A stretch of DNA of 64,000 bases from Spongilla lacustris. Its lineage: Eukaryota; Porifera; Demospongiae; Spongillida; Spongillidae. The stretch spans positions 2,179,539 to 2,243,538 of the forward strand of contig OX442435.1 in NCBI GenBank assembly GCA_949361645.1, given 5' to 3'. The notes below the pieces were generated by a model, which searched no databases, was not told the DNA's origin, and was given only the letters and a program-made list of their open reading frames with translations. The translations under genes were made by a program, and so were the position numbers. This document shows positions 35,747 through 47,975 of the stretch, piece by piece (the first letter of the stretch is position 1; each line of letters begins with the position of its first letter).

Positions 35747-36543
35747 TTAAAAAAATACTGCAATCCCTGAAGGTTGGTTTAGATTGCCCACTGTGTGGAT
35801 CTCGTTTCCTTCTGGATCAAAGATTGAAACACAACTGCCATCACTTTCACTGACAAAGCTATAACCATCACCACCAATAGCTATTCCACTAGGCTTTATT
35901 AGATCACCATATGTTCTGATGTAGACACCTTCCCTGCTAAAGACTTTGATAGTATTTGAATCACAAGCTGCAACATGAATGTTTCCCTGTGGGTCTAGGG
36001 CAAGACCATGTGGACACACAAAATGGCTGATGCCTGCAAAATTCCCATGTATGGTGAATACCAAGCCACCATTATGATTGAAGATGCACACATTGTTCTG
36101 TTTGCTCTCAGCAACAATAATCCTACGGCAATTATCAACTATGACTGCAGAGGGGTTTTGTGCATTAAACTTAAGAATAAATTTTCCATCCAATGTCAGT
36201 TTCTGTATACGATTATTTTCACAGTCAGCAACATAAATATCATCGTCCTTAATGAATATGCCACATGGCATATAAAATTGACTATCACCATATCCTTTAC
36301 AACCTATGGTGCGCCTCTTACTACCTTTTGAATCAAACACATCAATGCAGTCACCAGATTTTGCAACATATATATTTTGCTCTCTATCAATGGCAACACA
36401 ATATGGATGATTAGTGCAATATATCAGATTTTGCACAGAATATGAAGTGAAGTCGTTTACATCAAGGTCATGAGGACTGTTCTGGACATGTTGACCATCC
36501 ATTGTGATGACCAGCTGGTGAGGACCAGCAGTCTGACCATCCC
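35747..36543 (-). pseudogene. NHL-repeat half of a TRIM-NHL gene (copy 2, truncated)
   Basis: An open minus-strand frame covers the end of the filamin repeat (AGPHQLVITMDGQHVQNSPH) and several NHL repeats (HPYCVAIDREQNIYVAKSGD, NNRIQKLTLDGKFILKF, PHGLALDPQGNIHVAACDSN, PSGIAIGGDGYSFVSESDGS), ending at a stop near 35747. It is close in sequence to 37230-38030. The 5' half is missing: at about 36543 (DGYxxT in the parent) it joins copy 3 of the kinase-gene flank. It lacks any RING or start, so it is probably dead. Confidence 0.85.
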
Positions 36544-37135
36544 TGTGGTGTGGAGAGGAAGGAGTGTAGAGGACAAATAAAAGTTTGAATGTATACATGC
36601 ACACATTAATCTGAAAAATTTAAAGACACTTTTCCCTAATATGACTGATGCATATTAAAATACCATTCATCTTTCCTCCCCCTACCAGAGTCCACTTAAT
36701 GCAAAACTGAGAGCCGCCACCTTCAATACCTAACATACGACATCATGTTTCAACTGTGTATGTGTGTATGCATGTGTGTGTTGTGGTGTGGACTAACAGA
36801 CTAGAAATACAAAGAACACTTTTTGTTCAACTTTATCTCAAATAAAACTTTGTATCGTGTGTAATCCAGTTCTTCTAATTTCTGATGTACATCCCTTTAA
36901 TGTGATGATTCGATCATGCTAGCCGGTGATGAACTGCTTCTTCATCGTAGAGGTGTGGAAGTGGCTACTTCTGCATACCCCCCCTCCCCTTTAGACATTA
37001 TTGACATGCATAAATAGTGTACATGTACATTAAGCTTTTAATTGACAACAAAAACAAAAACAATTGGAGTTGTTACAGAAATGGTTTTCCAATATGATGC
37101 CCCCCCCCCCCCCCTATGACAACAACAATAGACTA
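36544..37135. repeat. Duplicate of the TRIO-like 3' end (copy 3)
   Basis: Begins inside the minisatellite-end sequence (GGAGTGTAGAGGACAAATAAAAG). It contains the last coding exon equivalent (AGTCCACTTAATGCAAAACTG, near 36690) and the 3' flank up to a poly-C run (37100-37114). No other kinase exon is present. Confidence 0.85.
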
Positions 37136-37229
37136 TAAAGTGTAGTTAAAGTATAGTCATCACCTAGCTCTTTCGCCATCTGCATATGGTATCAGCATTT
37201 GAATCAGCAACATACAAACTCCCACTGAA

Positions 37230-39330
37230 TCAATTGGCATTGAATCCTTCAAAATAATATGCGTCGGAATGTAGTGCAATGCCTAAAGGTTTGCTTAGAT
37301 TGTCCACTGTGTGGACCTTGTTTCCTTTAAGATCAAAGATTGAAACACAACTGCCATCACTCTCACTGGCAAAGCTATAACCATCACTACCAATAGCTAT
37401 TCCACTAGGCTTCTTTAGATCACCATACATTCTGATGTAGACACCTTCCATGGTGAAGACTTTGATAGTATTTGAATCACAGGCTGCAACATGAATATTT
37501 CCCTGAGGGTCTAAGGCAAGACCATGTGGATACAGAAAATGGTTGTTGACTGCAACATCTCCACGTATGGTGAATAGCAAGCCACCATTATGAGTGAAGA
37601 TTTTGACATTGTTCTTTTTGCTCTCAGCAACAATAATTCTATTCTCCTTATCAACAATGACTGCAGAGGGTTTGTTGGTGTTAAACTTAAGAATAAAAGC
37701 TCCTACCAGGGTGAATTTTTGTATGCGATTATTTTCACAGTCAGCAACATACATATTGTCCTTGATGTATATACCACATGGCATATTAAATTCCCTATCA
37801 CGACATCCACTACAACCTATGGTGCGATTCTTAGTACCATATGAACTAAACACATCAATGCAGTCACCATTGCTTGCAACATAGATATTTTGTTGTCTAT
37901 CAATGGCAACACAATATGGATGTTTAGTGCAATATATCAGATTTTTAACAGAATATGAAGTGAAGTCAAGTTGAGATTTAACATCAAGACCATGAGGACT
38001 GTTCTGGACATGTTGACCATCCATTGTGATGACCAGCTGGTGAGGACCAGCAGTCTGAAGAGTGAGGGTGATGGTGTAGGTACCATCCCTGTGATCCTCC
38101 ACCTCTCCATACACAACTGCTCCATTATGGGCCTTGGACCTCATCTCAGCCTCAACCTGTACACCACCATGTGGGCACCTCTTTCCACAGGAGGTCTTGG
38201 TCTCTAACTTAATATTAAAGTTGGTCTTCACTTTGGCTACTGATAAAGATGTCCATGTGCTTGAAGATGGAGACATCTCTGTCACATGGCCAAATTTGGA
38301 CAGTTGTCCTACAAGGGCATCTGTTTGCACAGACACAGATATGTCACTGTGTTGGGTTGGAGTGAGGGACAAGGTCTGGGCCCTATTAAGGGTGGCCTTT
38401 AGTTCAGTGGGTATAAGTCCTCCCATAGCTACCACCTCGGTCAGTGTGGGTCTGGAGGATGTGAGAGGCTGCTTCTGTGTAGTGACCAATGTCATCAACT
38501 ATCTCCTCAAGCTGTTCTCTTTGGAGAGTTAGAGCAGTTGTCTTGGACAGTGAAATGGCCTCCAAATCTGACAATAATGCCTTTTTCCTTTCCTCCAATG
38601 TTATTTGAAGTATTTCAAAAGCTTGGTTGATGGCTAAGTGAGCATTACTTTTGCAAATTTCCATTTGTTCGATTACTTTCCCATTTCCATCTATGGCTCC
38701 AGTCAGCATAGTTACAATGCCTCTAGCATTCGTAAGAACTTCTTCAATTGCACTTCGATGGGTCATTGCAACAATAGCCAGTTCAGTCACACAATGGTCC
38801 TTGTGGTCACCAGTGGTACAATCTCTACACACCAGCAGGTTGCATGTCTCACAATACAATCTCAGTGCATGTTCCGCATGGTAAGAGCAGTAACGCTCTT
38901 CTGGCTTTATTATAGTGGCAGTCTGCAGTTGTTTGGCTCCCTCCTGGTCCAGTCCAACCATATTGTGTTTGGATAGTTTTTGGCTGTTTCTATGGTAGTC
39001 ATGGCAGTAGCTACATAGGAACTGACAACATGTACAACAGATCACACTTCTGCAGGACCATTGTGTCCATCTATACATTGATCACAACACATCTCACTGT
39101 TGCTGACAATCTTGGACATGTACCCAGCTACCTCTACTTCAAATCCAAGATATAGGTTCTGAGGGAGACCACTGGCCCCTCCCACTGGGATGTTTATATT
39201 TTGTTCACAGGTGGGACATTTGAATTCTTGTTGGGAACCACTTTTCTCTATCTCATGATAGAGACATTGTTGGCAGAAGGAGTGCAAACATGGTAGAGTT
39301 CTTGGATCATTGTAGGACTTGGAGCACAGT
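37230..39330 (-). CDS. TRIM-NHL protein (RING, B-boxes, coiled coil, filamin, NHL), frameshifted
   Basis: TRIM-NHL proteins are RING E3 ligases with a C-terminal beta-propeller; in animals many bind RNA or protein targets. Minus strand, in order: RING (LCSKSYNDPRTLPCLHSFCQ, CPTC), B-box 1 (CCDQCIDGHNGPAE, then CCTCCQFLCSYC), B-box 2 (YCSYHAEHALRLYCETCNLL, CRDCTTGDHKDH), coiled coil, filamin repeat, at least five NHL repeats, stop near 37230. A 2-base gain near 39045 (GTGTG for GTG) and a 2-base loss near 38440 (against GACCATGAGG at copy 1) put the middle in another frame and then restore it. The first RING Cys pair is incomplete and no start Met was found. Either a recent pseudogene or sequencing error at two short repeats. 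Confidence 0.85.
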
Positions 39331-40118
39331 GTGTGGTAAGGTTTCCCTCACAATCACACTGCAAAAGTATACAAGTACATGCATCAATGATTTTTAGACC
39401 TAGCTAGTAGTAACTAAACAATAAAAGCTCCATTGAGGAAGAGAGGAAGAATGTATATTCCTTTAGCCACTTATATACTAGGGGAATAGGAGTCAAATCC
39501 ACATTATTGTGAAATACGAAGATTTCAAGTTCCTAGCTTATTACAATTTAAACCTACTTTTATAATCTTCAGTCAAACTAGGTGGAAAAGATCGAATTCT
39601 AATGGTTTGTTTCTTGCCTGCAGTCAGAGAGACTGACAGGTGCTATTGTATGTACATAAACACTATACATGTACATATAGGTACTGAAAGCTGCCAAAAA
39701 TGACAGGATCTAGAAGACTACCATCTCAGGACAATCTTCCGGATGCAAAACCCATATGCAGTGTTAGCCGGTTTCATGTACCGGTAATTAAGTATTTTAG
39801 TGATTCAGCTCATCGCCCACTTTCAGCAATGACAGAGCTACCTCATGCAATAGTCAATCACTCCCTAAAGTTTGCCCAGTAACATGTATGCATACTCAAG
39901 GAGTTGCAGCTATGTAGTGATGCATTCCTGCCTTTGTGATACTTACGGTGTACCTACCTGAGTTTATGTGAATAAGAATGTTTGGAGGAAGGTCAGCAGT
40001 TGGACATATTACAACACATACCCTCATTACCCTGTGATAATGATAGGGTATAATAATAAAATTAAATGTTACTGAGTTATGTATCAAAGATGTTAATAAG
40101 AAGCAAATTTGTTTTAAG
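39331..40118. other. Intergenic, no feature recognised
   Basis: Upstream of the TRIM-NHL gene on its strand. No promoter motif or further 5' exon could be supported. Confidence 0.5.
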
Positions 40119-40948
40119 ATATGGGAAAGTTTACGAGAAAAGGGACCTAGCGTGTATTATAAAAAAGTATAATAAAAATGCATTACGTTTGATTTGCTAT
40201 AACTTCCGAACAGTTAACGCTATCAACTTCCTATTTTCAACACTTCATACTGCACCATTTCTCTATTGTAAAATACATTTTGGAGTCTTGCACTTGCTCC
40301 GTGTCAGTATTGCAACGTTCAATACCCCACTGGGTTCAAACCCGCCATAACTTTCGGTAGGAGTAATCAATTCGCTTCAAATTCGGTTTGCAGGTAGAGA
40401 GGTCCTATACCTATCGATTTGTTCTGTTCGTTGATTTTTATGCCATCCATTACAAAGATACAGTTGAACAAACTACGTGCCCATTTTCGCGCTCGATTCG
40501 CGCCAATGATTTGGGCAAATTGCGTTCCGCTCAATGTATGGGGAGGCGGGGATTATAACATTGGCGCGAATCAAGCGGGAAAACGTGCACGTAGTTTGTT
40601 CAACTGTATCTCCGTAACGGAAGGTATAAAAATTAACGAACAGAACAAATCGATAGGTATAGGACCCCTCTACCTACAAACCGAATTTGAAGCGAATTGA
40701 TTACTCCTACCGAAAGTTATGGCGGGTTTGAACCCAGTGGGGTATCGAACGTTGCAATACTGACACGGAGCAAGTGCAAGACTCCAAAATGTATTTTACC
40801 ACAGAGAAATGGTGCAGTATGAAGTGTTGAAAATAGGAAGTTGATAGCGTTAACTGTTCGGAAGTTATAGCAAATCAAACGTAATGCATTTTTATTATAC
40901 TTTTTTATAATACGCGCTAGGTCCCTTTTCTCGTAAACTTTCCCATAT
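40119..40948. mobile_element. 830-bp near-perfect palindrome (foldback element)
   Basis: The first half (from ATATGGGAAAGTTTACGAGA) is the reverse complement of the second half (to TCTCGTAAACTTTCCCATAT) over about 330 bp of each arm, with a few mismatches. The inner parts (CAGTTGAACAAACTACGTGC and its complement) pair too, leaving about 50 bp unpaired near 40510-40555. AAG flanks both ends and may be a 3-bp target duplication. Open frames in the two arms encode the same peptide in opposite directions and are by-products. Typical of foldback or MITE elements moved by another element's transposase. Confidence 0.9.
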
Positions 40949-42889
40949 AAGGATTTATACAAGATTAAATGAGGATCAAGCATATACATGTATTAGTTGA
41001 GACAAGTATCTGAGACATGGCCATTTGGTGACCATATGTGACCACCCTGAGAGATTTACAGTTCCCAGACACGTTCACCGTAATTAACAGACCTCAATAG
41101 GTAATGCAGGTTCTCTAATTGTTAGCCCACATTTGTGAGCCCACCTCCACACCACTGCTTCCTCCAACTACTGATAATTCTGATGCCATACCTGGTGTTG
41201 TCTTGAGTGTCTTCTAGGGCTATAGGAGATCCTGCTTGGTTGTTATGCACCAGGGTGTGATCATTACCTTCATCCTTTCCCTGCTCCATTGGTACAAGGC
41301 TCCTTCTGCTCCATCATGTCACCAGTAATGATGTCATCAACTGTCACAGCTTCTGTAAGATGCAGCATAGTCAGCTACACACGTGTGCAACACCACTGGC
41401 TATATGCATGCTCGACACTTGCTTCTAAATGTGCAAGAACAGAACATCCCATTTGCGTTGCTATCTGTGTAATTACACTACATGGATATTCCACCTCAAG
41501 GATGTTTAATTATTACATGGACTGGAATGGTTTGCATAACGTAATATTGTAAATTGTTGCCATCCTCGTTGTGCCTCGTTCCCAACTTTTATGTTCTTTT
41601 AAGCAAAGGCTTTTGTCAATCTACATGTATCTTAGTGTGTTCTGTTGTCAGGCCTCTGCAAATATGGTAAGAGTTATCACTTTACTGAACATTTCGAATG
41701 GTTTCTTTAACTGAAGATGAATGGACCTGTCTTTATATCTATACATTACCTTAAACTGATAATTATGAATTCTAGACCTGTTCATTGCTCAGTTTGAATC
41801 AGTGATGCAAAAATGATTTATTAAACAAACATAACATCACTGTAACTCAGTCAAGTCCCAGTCTTCTGATCCACTAACATCACGTACATGCATAATGTCA
41901 TTAATAATTCATGAGCAATGAGGATAGCGACATGAGTTTATTACCTTGGTTACATCTGACTTTCACCCAACATTCGGGCGCCCTTAAGCATTTGAAGCCA
42001 TTGGGCCTTTTAGGTTTGGTTTTAGGATTACACGCAATGACGCCATGGCCAGCAATATACGATACGGTCACGTTTGGCCAGATTTTGTCTCTATGTACAG
42101 TCACGGTCTGGCCGACAGCCGTCCATCTTCGATGCAGTCACAACGGTCCAGAACAGCTTATGTATTTAATTAGGATATAAAACAGAAAAAAAATTGTCTG
42201 CACGGGTGGTTGTTGAGACAAACTGGGAGCTTTAATGCGCACTTTACATGCAGGCTTAGTGAGTGGCAACAGCATCAAGGCCATCAAAAGTGTCTTTGTT
42301 ACAAAGATAAATTATAAAAGTGATCGCTTGCAGCCACTGTCTTTGTATTTTATAATCTGACCTGGGTCACATGTTCAATAACATAATAACTTTGGTGCCA
42401 TGCAGCTAGATGACACGAGAACTTGGAAACAAAATTGGTTGAGTAATGAGTAAAATAGAAAGCCAAAGATACTACCATGTTGCATGGGAACTGGGGTCTG
42501 CTCAAAGACACCAAAACCACATTCACAACATAAACAGCACATTTATACCATCGCTTGAGTAAGTCTGGCTGATGGCCACAGCTAACAGTTCAAAATTCTG
42601 ACAGCCTGGTGATTTCTTTTACGGTTAGATCACGTGCTCCTGTTCAGTGTCGGTCACGGCATAGATAGTGGTTGGAAATGAGTCACGTGAGTGCATCAGT
42701 GGCTGTGGGCACTCCGCATTACATTTTTAACACCTTCTGAAAAGTTAGTATCTGCAGTTCGCAGTTCGGTAGGTTTTGGTGTCTTGTTACCTGTTCCGAT
42801 GCGATTCGCATACATAGGAGAACATCTGTAAGCGTTTTAGGTGGGGGTAATATGATGTGCAAATTCGAAAATCAGATATTTTCTGTGCC
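40949..42889. other. Intergenic, no gene recognised
   Basis: Short open frames only. A block at 42000-42140 is GC-richer than its surroundings, and a CACGTG/CACGTGA-containing block lies near 42630-42695, but neither gives a supported exon. Confidence 0.45.
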
Positions 42890-43328
42890 TACCCGGGAAA
42901 AAAAACCCTATACGCGATCGCGCGCGAAAAACGGCCATAAACGCGCGGTCTTCAAAACGCTGTATCTCCTTGATTGTGCAATATAGTGGAGGCGGATTTT
43001 GCGTATGTACAAAGCGATATAGAAGTCCAAAGATGGTTCAATTTGCTATACATCGTTCCGAAGATATTCACATTCAAGTAAGAAGATTTCGCGGGGTTTT
43101 GTATGAAGCCCGCGAAATCTTGCCTCTTACTTGAATGTGAATATTTTTCGAACGAACGATGCATCGCAAATTGGACTTCTATAGACGTACGACCGCTTTG
43201 TACATACGCAAAATGCGACTTCAATATATTGCACAGTCAAGGAGATACAGCGTTTTGAAGACCGCGCGATTTGACGCGTTTATGGCCGTTTTTCGCGCGT
43301 GATCGCGTCGGTTTTTCCCCCCCGGGTA
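42890..43328. mobile_element. 439-bp palindrome (second foldback element)
   Basis: Starts TACCCGGGAAAAAAA and ends TTTTTCCCCCCCGGGTA. The arms pair throughout (CTTCAAAACGCTGTATCTCC against GGAGATACAGCGTTTTGAAG), closing on GATTTCGCGGG-loop-CCCGCGAAATC near 43087-43122. It is rich in CGCG, unlike surrounding DNA, and unrelated in sequence to the 40119-40948 palindrome. Confidence 0.9.
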
Positions 43329-43647
43329 TGATCAGTTCGTCGTGTTTTGTTGTTGGTAGTCCTATTTGTATGCCCATGGCTACTTTTTTTTGTCATTTTT
43401 TGATACGTGCCACGCACAAAATACCCCTCGAGTGTGGACGGAGTCCATTAACTTGTGCACCTTCTGTGCCCAGGCACAACTTTTCAGCTGTGTCGACGGC
43501 CAATATCGGTCTTTACCAGATACTATAAGTGCTATACTGAATTTGGAGAGGTTTTAATTCGTGTTGATTAGTTTCCAATCCCTCTATCTATGATCAAAGC
43601 CAAGCCGTCAAATCAATACGGTCCCGAACGACTGCGGCATCACTGGA

Positions 43648-43745
43648 CATGTACGGGTAAGTTTACAAATTACAACATACCTACATATACATGTACAGTA
43701 TACCTAACCCTAAGGTAGGCTTATGTTGTAAACTTACCCGTAATC
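43648..43745. repeat. Inverted repeat with short loop
   Basis: ACGGGTAAGTTTACAA near 43658 and TTGTAAACTTACCCGTAAT near 43724 form about 16-18 bp arms, with a further inverted ACAACATACCTAC / GTAGGCTTATGTTGT pair inside. Confidence 0.8.
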
Positions 43746-44982
43746 CTAAAACCAAACCTTTTAAAAAGACCCAGCCAGCTTCGCTTGAATCAAGCTTATG
43801 AGCGCCAGGATCAATCCCCGCCCCCTAGATTCCGTAACAAATACATGCTGATCTCTCAATTCTGTACCGGGACGTTATTCAACCCTAACTCTAGCCTAAA
43901 CTATGCCCAGCTAGATGGGCGCACACTAAACTATGCCCAGCTAGACCAGGTCGAAAGTCGGTGTATAACGCACTTACATGTACATCACTGCATAGGCAAT
44001 AGGTTTGATATTTGGAACAACCAATAAAATTTGCGGTACTTGCTCCAAAATGGTGGCTTCAGAGCTCATTAACTTTCAAGCACAAACCTTCACATCTGGC
44101 ACGTACAGTGCAGACAAACAGGCCATCGGTAGTTAGTCAAACGTATGTACTATCTTCAATATATCAAACGCACGTGTACGCTGTTACAACGTCGATGCAC
44201 TACGCGTTGCGCAACCGAAGGCTTTTATTGCATGGGCACGATCGGTTGTATTGTTATCTGGCTTTCGTTCTCCGATTCCTCCCTTATAAGTGCCCTTCGA
44301 AATAATAATAATACAGGAATGAGGGCATTCACTGATAAGTCGAAATATTCTTTTATCTTTAGGTGCCATATTTTCCATATGTGAGGATGGCACGAACAAC
44401 GTAGTGTACGTATCATGAATAATGCACATCATGCCATATTACGTATATACAGTGTAAAGATGGTCGATTTATTCAGGTAAGTGGGTGCAGGCTACCGGCA
44501 AAAAGCTCTTAAAGCTAAGGGCAAAACAGGGCCACGAAAGCCACAAATATTCGTCCGCTCCTATTCAAAGGACTTAATGACAGTCTTCGATATTGACGTT
44601 GCAAGTGATGCTGTTGAGATCCACCCCCAGATGTTTTGCATTGTGTAATAAGGCATTGTTAGGGCAAAGGGGTGTCAAACCTCATACAAGTGCACACACA
44701 CATACTGGATACGTGTAAAGTATGTTTATAACTCTCCAATACATGTACATGTACCAACGTACAGTCCCCCCCCCCCCCCCCACACACACACACCTTGGGC
44801 CGACCTCTCCCTTTCCGCGCCATATAGCATTTTATGTGTTTGTTCTTATGTCGCCGCCATGCACAATAAAGCAGCCTCAACTTGCATGAAAATTGTGTGG
44901 TTATTTATAAGTAATTGCTCGATGAATATACTTAAAAATATCGCGAAAGACCATATTGCGGCACTCAATAACATCCTTTTAA
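43746..44982. other. Intergenic, no gene recognised
   Basis: Contains a direct repeat CTAAACTATGCCCAGCTAGA (two copies near 43900 and 43926) and a poly-C/CA tract at 44767-44793. No supported exon. Confidence 0.5.
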
Positions 44983-45002
44983 GGTGGTAGGCACCACATA
45001 TC

Positions 45003-46504
45003 CGTTTGAAAAAAATTTCCTCATCATACAAACAGTCTCCATTTGAGTGATACAAAAAGCATATTTTCAGTGCGAAATGTTAGCGCGTTTTAGAGCCATG
45101 TCAATTTATATTAATTCAATTCATAACAGTTTTATTTCTCATAGCAGACAGCTAAAATTACTAAATAATTATTTTAAGTATACTAAAAATACGCTTCAAA
45201 TCGTTGAGTATCGATTTTGCCAAATATGTGTTACATCTGAACTACGTGTGATCTCAATGCACGCGAGCTGTGCTATATACAATTTTATTTTCACAGCAAA
45301 AGAGCATTTCCAATTTTGTTGACTTAAAATAACACTTCACTACATGCGAATCATTGTTGAGTATCGATAATACAATTTCCGATATTCAAAACGTCACAGC
45401 AATTGATTTTAGTTTTTATCAGCCATTTTGGGGGCGTATTTCACTACAATAATTATTGGGGGCAATAGTTAGCCTCCATTTTGGAACCTGAACTCGGAAG
45501 ATATGTCGTTTCTGTGTAATTAGATCGAGTTACAAATCTTGAGTTTTAGATTCAAGATTTACATGTATAACGCTGATCGGGATCTACAGTAATATGTATA
45601 TAGTTTCTGTGCACCGTTAGCAACACAGCCTATTTCAATATCGCATATGTATCGTACAATCGAGCATATAAGAGTGTAGTATATCTGCCTACCCTTTAAC
45701 CTCACATTACCTTCCCACTCTCGCACCTTTAATTTATACACAGCTAGAATAGTGGCATTTCTCGTTCCAGTTTTACAGACTCTTTCGCTTTGACGGAAGA
45801 CATAAGAATCCTGCTAGTATAAGATAGCTTATGCATGGTGTATAGTTCACGTGTCTAATTGCTAGAACAAAACGCATAACCTATATCCACAAAGTATGGA
45901 TTCATAGCATGAATTCAGGCAGTAATAATTGCCCCCCTTTCTTTTTAAGCTTAGCAAGCTCTCAAAGATGGCCTGCTTATACGGCTATTGATTAGCCCGT
46001 GATTTCTGTTGAATGATAATAAATGCTCTTCTATATCAACGGGCATGTTCTTTACAAATGCTAGGGACGACACTACGACTATAGGTCACAGATGGTATTA
46101 CTTATTCTGAAATTTACATACACTTGTTCTTTTCATTTTCAATTCGTAAATTGAATCGCGCGTTCAATGCGGTCATTCTCTGCCTTACAACAAAAGCGAA
46201 AATCGGTTGCAGCTATTCGTGCTAGATGGTCAATTTACTATCCCGACGAAGGCAAGAGATGTACTCACTGTGTAATGTAAACTATAACACTCCGTACACG
46301 TTATAACCCCTAATTAATACACTATACATTATAACGTATCCATAAATACGCAGTGTTATACACTTTTGGTAAATAAATTCAATTATTCACATCGCTTTTA
46401 CATAGTGAGGGATATTATGAATCCAGCGGTGGTACTAGTAACATTACCGTTCAAGTACATGTACATGAGAAAGAAAGCAACTATGCTTCAGAAATCATTG
46501 GTGA
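45003..46504. other. Transposon interior, no coding seen
   Basis: AT-rich left part of the TTAA-flanked element. No supported open frame. Confidence 0.5.
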
Positions 46505-47099
46505 GGTTGCTGCTCCAGTTGTCACAATGATATCAGTGATGAAAATGGTGATGAACGTATTCAGGATATTCATAATGATGATGATCATGATGATCATGAT
46601 GCAGATGATGACCATGATGCAGATGATGATCATCATGACAATGGTGATGATTATAATGATGATGATGATGATGTCAATGATGATGATGATCATGATAAAG
46701 ACGGTGATGATGATGACCATGATGATGATGATTATCTTGATGACGACGGTGATGATGATGATAGTGACAAAGACCCTAGTTATGTATGTGAAGAAGCAGA
46801 TGTACACGGAATTTATGTAGGAGAATTGAAGCAAATATACAAATTTGTAACTGAAATAAATAAGCATTCTTCTTGTATGACACCAGGACATAATGGTTAT
46901 CTTGTTTGCAAATCCCTAATATGTTCTTCTCTGGGAGGTAGTGTTGATGTTATATTTGCATGCAATGGTTGTGAACACAGAATTACTACTTTTGCTAGTT
47001 CAAGTGAATATATCTGGTCTAAGCAAAAAACTGCTAGCTTCATGCTACAAACTGCTTTTTTGTTTTCTGGATGTACATATGCAAAATACTACATTTCCT
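46505..47099 (+). pseudogene. Transposase-like gene, first part (Asp-rich then Cys-containing domain)
   Basis: Reading DISDENGDERIQDIHNDDD onward gives about 70 codons of Asp/His repeats, then VCEEADVHGIYVGELKQIYK, VCKSLICSSLGGSVDVIFAC, NGCEH and QTAFLFSGCTYAKYY before a TAA at about 47097. The Cys-rich part followed by an F-x-x-SGCTYAKY helix resembles the N-terminal region of transposases annotated in cnidarian and sponge genomes (known by pattern, not by search). The exon probably begins after the AG at 46517-46518. The frame ends shortly before the MITE at 47286, beyond which similar protein resumes. Confidence 0.55.
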
Positions 47100-47285
47100 A
47101 AAGTATGGATTAGGGTTGTGCTATGTCAGCAAAAAATTAAAATACATATTACAAAACCATTCAGAAACTTGTACCTATTGTTACTTGTTTACTTAATATA
47201 CAATGCTCCATGGCAAAGCAAGACATGCCCCCTATGAAGACTGGAAGTTGGAAGCATGCAGTCACATGCCTAGAAGATACTTTAG

Positions 47286-47735
47286 TATGAATGGACCTTT
47301 TGCCTTTGACGTCACGCATGAATTTTGGGGGGGCAACTTTAAACATAGCATAACTTCACCATCATAGCTCCTACATGCTTTTCCTTTTAAATTTTTATTG
47401 AGAAGTAAATTACCACACGTTTCGTTTTTGTTGTATTTCACGATGAAGCTCTGTAAGGGATTTGTATGCAGGGAAACATTGCGGAAGTTGCTAATGAGAC
47501 ACGCGAAGTAGCGCTTTTCGATATTTGGGGGGGCAACTTCCGGTAACTTGTGAGCGCTGTAACATTTGCACCGTAACTGGCGAAGGTACCTCATTTTGGA
47601 ATATAGTCAGGTATTCATTTACCATTAATTTAGTACTCGCTGTGTTTCTTCGTGAAGTTCCTATAAGGACTTATGTTGTGTCAAACACAACCAATTAACT
47701 TGTGACGTCAGAAGGCAAAAGGTCCATTCTACGGC
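47286..47735. mobile_element. 450-bp MITE with CRE motif in both terminal repeats
   Basis: The left end GAATGGACCTTTTGCCTTTG-ACGTCACG and the right end, complemented, GAATGGACCTTTTGCCTTCT-GACGTCACA form imperfect 25-30 bp inverted repeats. Each contains TGACGTCA. The interior has two GGGGGGGCAACTT boxes and no open frame. It sits inside the transposase gene and separates its two coding pieces. Confidence 0.85.
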
Positions 47736-47835
47736 TGCTTTAAGAAACTACACAAATCACTCTTTGTTATATTATACACATAAATGTACGCGTGCATGGA
47801 TCACCAGGCAATGATGATATGGAACTTTAAAGAGT

Positions 47836-47975
47836 GCTGAGAGTTTTGCCCTTCAAGAATTATTTAAACAATCTGCTATAGAAGGGTTAAACATTGATGC
47901 CCATGTACAAGATGAGGATTCAACTTCATCTGAAGCATTTCTGGATAAATATCTTCATGGGGGTGGGGGTGGGGG
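47836..47975 (+). pseudogene. Transposase-like gene, second part (QDEDS motif)
   Basis: Reads ESFALQELFKQSAIEGLNID, then AHVQDEDSTSSEAFLDKYLH, running into a poly-G tract (47965-47991). The V-Q-D-x-D-S-x-S pattern matches the second acidic motif of the DDE-like domain in such transposases. The expected histidine/cysteine C-terminal domain is missing. Confidence 0.55.

Noticed and set aside
40066..40989. Two similar about 90-codon frames on opposite strands that look like a duplicated gene
   Set aside because: They are the two arms of one palindrome; no start context or known domain.
46481..46891. Ile/Met-rich minus-strand frame resembling a membrane protein
   Set aside because: It is the complement of the Asp/His codon repeats of the plus-strand transposase fragment.
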